Shown here: piece after piece, positions 1 through 6,395 of the stretch | Layout of the letters: every line of letters begins with the position of its first letter | Numbering within the stretch: position 1 is the stretch's first letter | From: Candidatus Dormiibacterota bacterium | GTDB taxonomy: Bacteria; Chloroflexota; Dormibacteria; UBA8260 | Direction: 5' to 3' | DNA: 7,368 bases | Assembly (NCBI GenBank): GCA_955652455.1 | Contig: CATPBU010000168.1 | Coordinates: forward strand, 1 to 7,368 | The notes under the pieces: model-generated | What the model saw: only the letters and a program-made list of their open reading frames with translations | Told to the model about the DNA's origin: nothing | Databases searched by the model: none | Program-made: the position numbers and the translations under genes

Positions 1-462
1 CAGCTCGAGTGCGGCACGCACAGCACGTTCGGCGTCGTCCTCCTGGATCGCCTGGGCGCCCCACACGGCCATGACCGCATCGCCGATGAACTTCTCGATC
101 GTGCCGCCATAGCGGGTGATCACCGTCCTGGCGGTGTCGAAGTACCGGCTGAGCAGCTCGCGGACGTCCTCGGCGTCACGCTGGCCGGACAGAGACGTAA
201 AGCCGACCAGGTCTGCAAACAGCACGGTGACGTGGCGTCGTTCCGCAGTGCGGGCCGAGTCGGTCTGCAGCGGCGTCGTGGTGCCTCCGAGTGGCCCGGT
301 GGTGGGGGTCTCGTCCAGTGCCGCCGCGCACTGACCGCAGAAGTTCTCGTCAGCATCGTTGGCGGAACCACACGCGGGGCACGTCTTGGCCAGCGGAGCG
401 GCGCACTTGCCGCAGAAGCGCCTTCCCTCGCGATTGGGCGACCCGCAGGCGGCGCAAATCAT
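1..462 (-). CDS. Zinc-ribbon / class III nucleotide cyclase protein, N-terminal 154 residues (runs off left edge)
   Basis: This is the beginning of a second cyclase-ATPase-type protein; the frame is open to base 1, so the gene continues beyond the window. Residues 1-49 form a double zinc ribbon with four CxxC pairs (C3/C6, C17/C20, C28/C31, C42/C45). A 21-residue linker follows, then the start of a class III adenylate/guanylate cyclase domain from about residue 73. It shows VLFADLVGFTSL with the first metal Asp (D84), and EKFIGDAVMAVW with the adenine-selecting Lys (K124) and the second metal Asp (D128). The start is the ATG at 462, aligned exactly with the start of the complete upstream paralogue (552-4151). 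The cyclase segment matches that paralogue at 74 of 79 residues and the zinc ribbon at 38 of 49, while the linker does not align and is three residues shorter. By analogy the missing part should carry the rest of the cyclase, an ATPase and TPR-like repeats; this is inference. No Shine-Dalgarno precedes the start. Confidence 0.9.
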   Translation of the reverse strand, partial: MICAACGSPNREGRRFCGKCAAPLAKTCPACGSANDADENFCGQCAAALDETPTTGPLGGTTTPLQTDSARTAERRHVTVLFADLVGFTSLSGQRDAEDVRELLSRYFDTARTVITRYGGTIEKFIGDAVMAVWGAQAIQEDDAERAVRAALEL

Positions 463-469
463 GGGCGCA

Positions 470-498
470 AGGGTACTTGGCCCGCGAACGCGCGGGAA
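470..498 (-). promoter_or_regulatory. Leaderless-type promoter of the second cyclase gene
   Basis: On the minus strand the hexamer TACCCT (470-475) lies 7 nt before the ATG at 462. A TTCCCG hexamer (493-498) lies 17 nt further upstream. This spacing would put the transcription start on or next to the start codon, and no ribosome binding site is visible. The same arrangement precedes the paralogue (4159-4187). Thirteen bases running from AAG through TACCCT to TGCG are identical in both copies. The -10 fits the TANNNT pattern known for leaderless genes in GC-rich bacteria; the -35 is a poor match to TTGACA and is the weaker part of the call. Confidence 0.55.
481..496. repeat. Perfect 6-bp inverted repeat inside the promoter spacer
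   Basis: CCCGCG and CGCGGG arms are separated by 4 bases, between and overlapping the -35 and -10 of the second cyclase gene. The arrangement could be an operator. The matching position in the paralogue's promoter (about 4170-4185) does not preserve it. In GC-rich DNA a 6-bp palindrome is not rare, so a regulatory role is only a possibility. Confidence 0.35.
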
Positions 499-551
499 GA
501 TCGGATCAAAGCGGGTTCTGGGATCGAACGTGCTCTCGGACCGTCAGAGCT

Positions 552-3500
552 TCAGGCGGGCAGCGCCGTGGCGACGCGCGGCTGCGCCGGTTGTCTGCCG
601 ATTCCGCTTTTGACGCGCTCAAGCCACGGCACAGCCCCGAGCTCTGTAAACGTCACCGCCGCTTGCGCGAGCATCTCCTCAGCCTCGGCCGCGCGGCCTT
701 GGGTGACGAGCCATTCACCGTGCTCGGTCCGGGTAACTGCCTGCCAGAAGGGCATCTGCATCTTGTCGAAGAGGTCGAGTGCGGCGCGGGCGTGTTCGGA
801 GACGTCGGCATCCCGCCGCTCAGCAGCGGCGAGCCGCGCACTGATCAGCGACACCTCGCCGTCGAGAGCGGGACCAAGCCCGCGGCGAAAGCGCTGGGTG
901 ATCACGTCCAGGAAGCCTGCAACGGCACCGAGATCACCGAGCGCGAACGCCGCGTAGGCCCCCTCATGGAGCAGCCAGCGAATGATGTACACGTCCTCTG
1001 TACCACGGCCGGCGCGGTCGAGAGTCCGAATCACCACGTCGAGTGCGTCGGCGTTGCGACCCTCGGTGCGGAGCATGGCGGCTTCGACCGCACGGGCGAC
1101 ATCGACGTATTCGGCGCCGCTCTGATCGAAAAAGAAGGACAGCCGGTCTCGCAACCTCGCCGCCGCCTCGACGTCGCCCCGCCAGATGTGAACCCAGACA
1201 CCGTAGATCAGCTCGCTGAGAGCCTCTGACTCAACAAGGTCTTCAACGGTCGCCTCGTAGTCGGCCGCGAGACGCACGGCATCATCCCATCGGCCCAAGT
1301 CGACCAAGATCGGAAGCTGGCCGAGCGTGCCCATGATCTCGGCGCGACGGTCGCCCACCAGGCGCGCTAGAGCAGCGCCCTTCGCCGCCAGCGATTGCGC
1401 CCGGACCAGGTCGGTCTCCTGGCAGGCCGCTGCCAGGTTGTTGTACGCCCGCAGCGCCGCGGTGTGAAGGTTGCGGGCGAGCGCTTGGCTGAGTGCGCAC
1501 TCGACCAACGCGTTGGCCTCAGCATGCCGTCCCAGGCCGCCAAGGATCATCCCCTTGGTGTTGATGGCCTCGCAGAACGTCTCCCAGAGACCCTGGCGCT
1601 CGGCGATGTCCAGCGCCAGCTCCACCCGCTCGAGGGCGACATCCGTCGAATGTTCTCGCAGGTACAGGCGGCGAGCCAATTCCGCCGCGACGATGGCCAG
1701 ATCCTCTTCGCTGTCTGGGTCGGTCGCCTCCCGGCCTGAGAGGGTCGTGAACACGCGCTCCACGCGAGCGAGCGCACTTTCCGACTTGAGCTCGTACACG
1801 TCGATGGCCGCAAGGCTCACGGAGACGCGGGCCGCCGCGCCCAGGCGCCCTGCGGCCAGGTGCAGGGCTTCGGCCTCGTCGAAATGCGTGCGGGCGGCAC
1901 CGACGTTGAGCTGCAGCCACGCCATCCGTCCGGCGTGGGCGTGCAGGGCCGCCCGGTCGGCGTCGGCAGCCAGCAGCAGCGCTCGCTCGTAGTAGTGCTG
2001 AGCCGACGAGGCGGCGGCGAGCGACGCGGCATGATCCCCCGCCTTCACCAGCGCGTCGCGGGCCCGGCCGCGGATCTGCTCGGCATCCTGGGCGTCGCGG
2101 TCGGCGTCATACGCCTCGACGAGATGCGAGGCGACGACCTCAGCGACCTCCTCCTCTTCGCTCCAGGCGCTTTCAAGATAGGTCGCGGCAGCCAGGTGAC
2201 GCAGCTTGCGGTCGCGTCGAGCGAGAGTGCCGTAGGCGACGCTGCGGACCAGGTCCTGCAGGAACACATACTGTCCGCGGTCGGGTGAACGAGGATCGGA
2301 CTGAATAGTGAGCAGGTCCTTGCTGACGAGGCCGCTGAGGGCGCCGTCGACAGCGTCGTCCGGCACTGCGCTGATGGCACGCAGCGCTCCCGGCGTGAAC
2401 GCCTTGCCGAGCACGGATGCATCCTGGAGAACCTGCCTCTCCTCGGGCTGAAGGCTGTCCAGCCGCGCGGCGATCAGCGCGTGCAGGCTCTCCGGTACCT
2501 CGAGTGATTCCAGCGAACCCTCGGCGCGGTAGGCCCCGCCCTCCTCGACGAGGAGCCCGCGATCGAGCAGCATCCGGACCGTCTCCACCGCGTACAGCGG
2601 CACACCGGCGGCGCGTTCGCGGATACGGATCTTGAGGTCCTCGGGCAGGCCCGGCACCATCCCTTCGAGCAGTCGGTCCATGACCTCACCTGACAGTGGT
2701 TCGAGGTACAGACCGGTGACGCCGCGCTTCCCTGCCGCCGCCCAGCCCGGACGCTTCTCGGTGAGCTCCGGCCGGGAGAGGGTGACCACGAGCAGCGGCG
2801 ACGTTCGCGACCACTCCAGCAGGTACTCGATGAAGTCGAGCAGACCGCTGTCGGCCCACTGGAGGTCCTCGAACATCAGAACGGTGAGGTATCTGCTCGC
2901 CAGACGCTCGAAGAAGAACCGCCAGGCCGCGTAGAGGTCGCGCGGGTCGGTGGCGACGCGCTCCTCGAGCCCAACGAGGTGAGCGAGGCGGGGCTCCACC
3001 CAGCGGCGCTCCTCGGGGTCTGCGACGAACTCCTCGACAGCGCTGCGGAGCTTCTCTCGGGCGGACTCTGCGGGCTCGTTCTCGAGGATGCCGGCGCGCA
3101 TGCGGACCATTTCGTTGAGCGCCCAGTAGGCCACGCCCTCGCCATAAGCGAGGCAGCGCCCGCGATGCCAATAGACATCCTCGCTGAGCCCGTCGATGTA
3201 TTTGAAGAACTCCCAGCCAAGGCGGGATTTGCCGACCCCTCCGATGCCGACGATCGAGAGCAGCCGCGCCCTGCCCTCCTCACCGGTCCCATGCAGGTAC
3301 TCCTTGAGCAGTCGCAGCTCGCGATCGCGCCCCACGAAGGGTGGCTCGAGCCCGGTGGCCCGCAGGGCGCCGCCCCTGCCGGCGGCAACGCGCTGGGCCC
3401 GCCACAGTCGCACCGGCTCTGCTTTCCCCTTGAGCAAATGGGTGCCTCTGTCCTCGTAGACGATTGCAGCCTCCGTCGCCTGTCGGGTCGCGTCCCCGAC

Positions 3501-4151
3501 GTAAACCATCCCCGGCTCCGCCGTCGACTGGACGCGCGACGCAGTATTGACGAGGTCTCCGGCCAGCATCCCCTCGCCCACTGCTCCGATGCTGACCGCG
3601 GCCTCCCCGGTGAGAACACCGGCGCGAGCGCGCAATCCTGTCGCGCCCACCTCCTCGCCGAAGACGGCAACAGCGTCGACGAGCTCGAGCGCGGCGCGCA
3701 CAGCCCGCTCAGCGTCGTCCTCCTGGATGGTCTCGGCACCCCACACCGCCATCACCGCGTCGCCGATGAACTTTTCGACGGTGCCACCGTAGCGGGTGAT
3801 CACCGTACGAGCTGTGTCGAAGTAGCGGCTCAGGAGCTCGCGGACGTCTTCGGCGTCGCGCAGGTCGGACAGGGACGTGAAGCCCACGAGGTCGGCAAAC
3901 AGGACGGTGACATGGCGGCGCTCGGCAGTGCGTGCAGGGTCCGCGGAGGGCGCCGCGGACATGGGCACCGTTGCGATCCCGGACCGCACGGTCGCGGTCT
4001 CCCCCAACGCTGCACCGCACTGACCGCAGAAGTTCTCGTCGGCGTCATTGGCCGCGCCGCAGGAGCCGCAGAGCGCAGCCAGCGGGGCGCCACACTTTCC
4101 GCAGAAGCGCCGTCCTTCGCGGTTGAGCGCTCCGCAGGATGCGCAGGTCAT
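552..4151 (-). CDS. Double zinc ribbon / class III nucleotide cyclase / AAA (STAND) ATPase / TPR signalling protein
   Basis: A 1199-residue cytoplasmic multidomain protein with no signal peptide or membrane segment. Residues 1-49 are a double zinc ribbon (C3, C6, C17, C20, C28, C31, C42, C45). Residues 50-76 are a low-complexity linker. About 78-255 form a class III nucleotide cyclase: metal Asp D87 in FADLVGFTSL, Lys K127 and second metal Asp D131 in KFIGDAVMAVW, and catalytic N202 and R206 in GDLVNTASR. M195 sits where canonical enzymes have a second adenine-contacting Asp/Thr. From about 270 (PPFVGRDREL) an AAA/STAND NTPase follows, with Walker A at 302-309 (GIGGVGKS), Walker B ending in FEDLQWAD (427-434), an arginine-bearing sensor-like strand near 458-461, and GVPLYAVE at 516-523. 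A winged-helix-like segment spans about 555-650. The remainder, to 1199, is Ala/Leu-rich helical repeats resembling TPRs, with no C-terminal HTH recognised. Such proteins are presumed ligand-gated or partner-gated signalling proteins; the ligand and true product are unknown. The ATG at 4151 is chosen because the paralogue starts identically and the first zinc-ribbon Cys follows at once. Confidence 0.93.
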   Translation of the reverse strand: MTCASCGALNREGRRFCGKCGAPLAALCGSCGAANDADENFCGQCGAALGETATVRSGIATVPMSAAPSADPARTAERRHVTVLFADLVGFTSLSDLRDAEDVRELLSRYFDTARTVITRYGGTVEKFIGDAVMAVWGAETIQEDDAERAVRAALELVDAVAVFGEEVGATGLRARAGVLTGEAAVSIGAVGEGMLAGDLVNTASRVQSTAEPGMVYVGDATRQATEAAIVYEDRGTHLLKGKAEPVRLWRAQRVAAGRGGALRATGLEPPFVGRDRELRLLKEYLHGTGEEGRARLLSIVGIGGVGKSRLGWEFFKYIDGLSEDVYWHRGRCLAYGEGVAYWALNEMVRMRAGILENEPAESAREKLRSAVEEFVADPEERRWVEPRLAHLVGLEERVATDPRDLYAAWRFFFERLASRYLTVLMFEDLQWADSGLLDFIEYLLEWSRTSPLLVVTLSRPELTEKRPGWAAAGKRGVTGLYLEPLSGEVMDRLLEGMVPGLPEDLKIRIRERAAGVPLYAVETVRMLLDRGLLVEEGGAYRAEGSLESLEVPESLHALIAARLDSLQPEERQVLQDASVLGKAFTPGALRAISAVPDDAVDGALSGLVSKDLLTIQSDPRSPDRGQYVFLQDLVRSVAYGTLARRDRKLRHLAAATYLESAWSEEEEVAEVVASHLVEAYDADRDAQDAEQIRGRARDALVKAGDHAASLAAASSAQHYYERALLLAADADRAALHAHAGRMAWLQLNVGAARTHFDEAEALHLAAGRLGAAARVSVSLAAIDVYELKSESALARVERVFTTLSGREATDPDSEEDLAIVAAELARRLYLREHSTDVALERVELALDIAERQGLWETFCEAINTKGMILGGLGRHAEANALVECALSQALARNLHTAALRAYNNLAAACQETDLVRAQSLAAKGAALARLVGDRRAEIMGTLGQLPILVDLGRWDDAVRLAADYEATVEDLVESEALSELIYGVWVHIWRGDVEAAARLRDRLSFFFDQSGAEYVDVARAVEAAMLRTEGRNADALDVVIRTLDRAGRGTEDVYIIRWLLHEGAYAAFALGDLGAVAGFLDVITQRFRRGLGPALDGEVSLISARLAAAERRDADVSEHARAALDLFDKMQMPFWQAVTRTEHGEWLVTQGRAAEAEEMLAQAAVTFTELGAVPWLERVKSGIGRQPAQPRVATALPA

Positions 4152-4158
4152 GGCCGCA

Positions 4159-4187
4159 AGGGTACTTGTCCCACGCGGACGTCGGAA
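4159..4187 (-). promoter_or_regulatory. Leaderless-type promoter of the complete cyclase gene
   Basis: The minus strand carries TACCCT (4159-4164) 7 nt before the ATG at 4151, and TTCCGA (4182-4187) 17 nt upstream of it. There is no Shine-Dalgarno between TACCCT and the start. The layout is the same as that preceding the second cyclase gene (470-498). Over 40 bases upstream of the ATG, 30 match between the copies, concentrated in the TTCC and CAAGTACCCTTGCG blocks. It lies in the 74-bp gap after the GYD gene, so the cyclase could be transcribed separately from that gene. Confidence 0.55.
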
Positions 4188-4225
4188 GACCGGCTCCGGC
4201 TCTACGAGTTCAGAGCAGTACCGTG

Positions 4226-4546
4226 TCAGCCTCCGGGAGCGCGATACTCGACGGTCCGCTTGGCGGCGTTGTCGACCTCCTCAGGCGTTATGAGCACGCG
4301 AACGCCGCTGGTGACTGCGCCGGACGCGCTGACCGCCAGGCTGAACGCTGCAGCAGACGTGTTGTCGGGCAGTTCCATGACCACGATCACGTCGTCGTCG
4401 CCGAACACATAGTAGAAGCACTCAACGCTGCCTCCGAGCGCCTTGGCGGCAGCCTCGACCGCCGCCCGCCGGGCCGAGCCACCCTCCTTGAGGAGACCCT
4501 TGACCCCGTCAACGGTATAGGACGCCTCGACAAGATACTTCGGCAT
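4226..4546 (-). CDS. Small GYD-domain protein
   Basis: A 106-residue soluble protein of the GYD family, compact alpha/beta proteins whose biochemical role is not established. The typical family opening MPKYLVEASYT is present, followed by GVKGLLKEGGSARRAAVEAA (residues 14-33). The signature region is VFGDDDVIVVMELPDN (47-62), then SAAAFSLAVSASGAV (63-77) and the closing LITPEEVDNAAKR (85-97). The motif that names the family (usually G-x-Y-D) reads G-D-D-D here, a mild deviation. The length is normal for single-domain members. The ATG at 4546 is supported by a GGAG core 6 nt upstream. The gene lies 74 bp before the cyclase gene on the same strand, which suggests but does not prove a functional link. 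It follows a 218-bp spacer and so probably begins a transcription unit. Confidence 0.9.
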   Translation of the reverse strand: MPKYLVEASYTVDGVKGLLKEGGSARRAAVEAAAKALGGSVECFYYVFGDDDVIVVMELPDNTSAAAFSLAVSASGAVTSGVRVLITPEEVDNAAKRTVEYRAPGG

Positions 4547-4552
4547 CGCGCT

Positions 4553-4560
4553 CTCCCTTC
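4553..4560 (-). promoter_or_regulatory. Ribosome binding site of the GYD gene
   Basis: The minus strand reads GAAGGGAG, with the GGAG core 6 nt before the ATG at 4546. It is the only clear Shine-Dalgarno placed at a good distance from a supported start in the window, in contrast to the neighbouring cyclase genes, which have none. It fixes the start of the GYD gene. Confidence 0.7.
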
Positions 4561-4608
4561 GGCTACCGATGCGCAGCCACTACTCGTCTGACACGGACGC
4601 AGTCGGCA

Positions 4609-4614
4609 AATGTA
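4609..4614 (-). promoter_or_regulatory. Weak candidate -10 for the GYD gene
   Basis: TACATT on the minus strand, 62 nt before the GYD start, fits the TANNNT pattern. It would give a leader of roughly 55 nt, which accommodates the ribosome binding site. There is no recognisable -35 at 16-18 nt; the sequence there is CCCGGC-like. The only TTGACC (4657-4662) is 42 nt away, too far. Treat as a guess. Confidence 0.2.
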
Positions 4615-4708
4615 CGCGTTCGCGAGGCATGGCCGGGGGCCCGGTTTCCCGCCGCCGGTCAACCGGATGTGCCGGGAAGCAAGCGAGAAGCAGGTCGAGC
4701 GGTCGCAC

Positions 4709-4741
4709 CCCACCGCCATCGCTCCTTGGATGGCTGGTGGG
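4709..4741 (-). terminator. GC-rich hairpin after proC, possible U-tract-less terminator
   Basis: Bases 4709-4720 pair with 4729-4741 to form a 12-bp stem with a single bulged base (4735) and an 8-base loop. The hairpin starts 23 nt beyond the proC stop, a natural position for ending the esterase-esterase-proC transcript. No run of U follows on either strand, so it is not a classical intrinsic terminator. U-less hairpin terminators have been proposed in actinobacteria. It might instead be a 3' end stabilising stem. Confidence 0.45.
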
Positions 4742-4764
4742 ACAGCGGGGATGGGTTGTCGCTC

Positions 4765-5643
4765 TCAGCGCGCGGTGCGGCCCTTTGGTGGCGGGTCCGC
4801 GCCTTCCAAACGCGCCTCGAGCTGCAGGGTGCGTTCGAATGCCGCCCAGACCGCATCGCTCACCACGGTGCGAAGGCCGCCCTTCTCCAACTGGTAGAGC
4901 GCCTCCGCCGACGTCCCGCCGGGCGAGGTGACCATGTCGCGCAACTCGGCCACGTGCTTGCCGCTCTGCAGCGCGAACGCTGCCGAACCGGACATGGTGT
5001 CGAGCACGAGCTCGCGCGCCACGTGTCGTGGGAAGCCGAGGTGCACGGCGGCGTCGGTCATGGCTTCGATGAACAGGAAGATGAAGGTTGGGCCGGTTCC
5101 ACTCACCGCCGTTGCCATCGCGACCAGGCGCTCATCCTGCACCTCGAATTCGCGACCGAGCGCTCCGAGCATGGCCCGGACACGGTCACGGTCCGCCTCC
5201 GCGACGCTGGGGGTCGCATACCAGACGGTGACGCCCTGGCCGATCTGCGCCGGTGTGTTGGGCATGCTGCGCACCACGGCCGGGTGCTGTAGACCGTCGC
5301 CCAGCGCGCGCGTGCTCGCCCCGGCGATCACGCTGATCACCAGCTGATCGGCGCGCAGCCGTCCACTCAGCTCCTTCATCACGCCGGGCAACATCTGCGG
5401 CTTGACGGCGAGCAGCACCACGTCGGCATCGCGCGCGGCGGTGAGGTTGTCCGCTGCCACCCCCACGCCGTGTGCTGCGGCGAGCGCATCGCGACGTTCA
5501 GCTCGCGGATGACTGGCCGTGACGCGCGCGGGATCGATGAGCTTGCGGTCGACCAGGCCGGCGAGCATCGCCTCCCCCATCGCCCCGGCGCCGATGACAG
5601 CCAAGCCGGTGTCGCGGAGCGCGTGCCGGCCCGCGTCGCTCAC
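4765..5643 (-). CDS. proC: Pyrroline-5-carboxylate reductase
   Basis: Catalyses the last step of proline synthesis, NAD(P)H-dependent reduction of 1-pyrroline-5-carboxylate to L-proline, in the cytoplasm. The GTG start at 5643 gives 292 residues, close to the usual 260-280 plus a short Pro/Lys-rich tail. Visible are the N-terminal Rossmann loop LAVIGAGAMG (residues 14-23), the strand VVLLAVKPQ, the conserved RSMPNTPA segment, and the C-terminal dimerisation domain. That domain carries SGTGPTFIFLFIEAMTDAA and the family signature MVTSPGGTSAEALYQLEKGG. An upstream ATG at 5691 is in frame but would add 16 residues lying inside the preceding gene. The GTG overlaps the TGA of that gene as GTGA, a classic coupling arrangement, so it is preferred. 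No strong Shine-Dalgarno is seen. It is the last gene of its unit, before the hairpin at 4709-4741. Confidence 0.93.
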   Translation of the reverse strand: MSDAGRHALRDTGLAVIGAGAMGEAMLAGLVDRKLIDPARVTASHPRAERRDALAAAHGVGVAADNLTAARDADVVLLAVKPQMLPGVMKELSGRLRADQLVISVIAGASTRALGDGLQHPAVVRSMPNTPAQIGQGVTVWYATPSVAEADRDRVRAMLGALGREFEVQDERLVAMATAVSGTGPTFIFLFIEAMTDAAVHLGFPRHVARELVLDTMSGSAAFALQSGKHVAELRDMVTSPGGTSAEALYQLEKGGLRTVVSDAVWAAFERTLQLEARLEGADPPPKGRTAR

Positions 5644-6395
5644 GTCAGCTGCTCGAGGTAATGCGGCAGCATGTGCCGCCACGTGGGCCAATCGTGGTCG
5701 TAGTCACCGCCCCACGGATCGACCCGGTTGGGGATCCCCTTCTCCCCCATCACCTTGGCCAACCGCCACGAATGGCTGATGTCCTCCCAGCGACCCTCGC
5801 CAGATGCCAGGATCGCGTATCGGCGTTGCAGTTGCTGGAGGATCGGCCCACTCAGCCCGGGCAGGAAGTACAGCGGTGTCGCAAAGAAGAGCGCTTCGCC
5901 CGCGTCAGGGCCGATGAAGTTCGACAGCTCGTACGTGCCGCTCATGCCGATGGCGTGGCTGATGACATCAGGAAACCGGCAGAGCAGAGCCACGGCGTTG
6001 AACGCACCGATCGATGCGCCGGTGGTGATGACCTCGACGCTCGGCGTTCCGCAATCGGCCCAGATCGCCGGGATCATCTCCTCGCGGACGAAATGGTGGA
6101 ACCCGTCGAGTAGTGCCGCGCGGTACCGCGCGCTGCCCTCGTCGCGCACCATCGCGTACCCGGCGACGCTGTCGCACGAGTACAGCTTGACCCGGCCAGC
6201 CTCGAGGAGATGGCCGACGGAATCGACCAGGTGCATTCGCTCGATCTCCTCGGCGTCACCGCCCGCAGTTGGGAAGACAATGACCGGGCGGCCGAAGTGG
6301 CCCCACCGCACCACGGTCACCTCGCTCTCAACCCGCCCCGAATACCAGCGCTCACGGAGTTTCATGACCGCGGAGTGTCGCGCATCTGCGCTCAC
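5640..6395 (-). CDS. Small alpha/beta hydrolase, putative esterase
   Basis: A 251-residue soluble alpha/beta hydrolase of the putative esterase (Fes/EstD-like) group; the substrate is unknown. An early strand PVIVFPTAGGDAEEIE (37-52) resembles the oxyanion-side loop. The nucleophile elbow is TTGASIGAFNA with Ser128 in G-A-S-I-G. A late DHDWPTWR (233-240) supplies the likely catalytic His234. The acidic member is unclear: E204 or D205 in GEGRWED are candidates. No signal peptide is visible, so it is likely cytoplasmic. The GTG at 6395 directly follows the TGA of the preceding gene with no spacer and no Shine-Dalgarno, which implies reinitiation. An internal ATG at 6365 (residue 11), just before KLRERWYSG, also lacks a ribosome site and is a possible alternative start. 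Confidence 0.8.
   Translation of the reverse strand: MSADARHSAVMKLRERWYSGRVESEVTVVRWGHFGRPVIVFPTAGGDAEEIERMHLVDSVGHLLEAGRVKLYSCDSVAGYAMVRDEGSARYRAALLDGFHHFVREEMIPAIWADCGTPSVEVITTGASIGAFNAVALLCRFPDVISHAIGMSGTYELSNFIGPDAGEALFFATPLYFLPGLSGPILQQLQRRYAILASGEGRWEDISHSWRLAKVMGEKGIPNRVDPWGGDYDHDWPTWRHMLPHYLEQLT

Noticed and set aside
291..1229. Plus-strand open frame of 312 codons (and the overlapping frame 232-957)
   Set aside because: It spans the 3' end of one cyclase gene, an intergenic promoter and the 5' end of the other, with no family features. It is a shadow of the minus-strand genes.
4199..4216. Five-base stem (GCTCT/AGAGC) just after the GYD stop as a terminator
   Set aside because: The stem is short, the loop is 8 bases and no U-tract follows; it is too weak to call.
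2979..4412. Plus-strand open frame of 477 codons opposite the cyclase gene
   Set aside because: It is antisense to a gene with clear zinc-ribbon, cyclase and Walker motifs. Its translation shows no recognisable domain, and long antisense frames are usual in GC-rich coding DNA.
4633..4666. GC-rich short inverted repeats (CCGGG/CCCGG and CCGGT/ACCGG) between proC and the GYD gene
   Set aside because: The arms are 5 bp with 2-base centres, too tight for stable hairpins and common in DNA of this composition.
4387..4719. Minus-strand 110-codon frame starting at an ATG just after AAGGAG
   Set aside because: The AAGGAG is only 2 nt from the ATG, too close to work well. The start lies inside the hairpin stem, and the second half overlaps the well-supported GYD gene in another frame with Arg/Ser/Pro-rich content.
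5644..5691. Sixteen-residue N-terminal extension of proC from the ATG at 5691
   Set aside because: It lies inside the preceding esterase gene and is not part of the ProC fold. The GTG at 5643 forms a GTGA overlap with the esterase stop.
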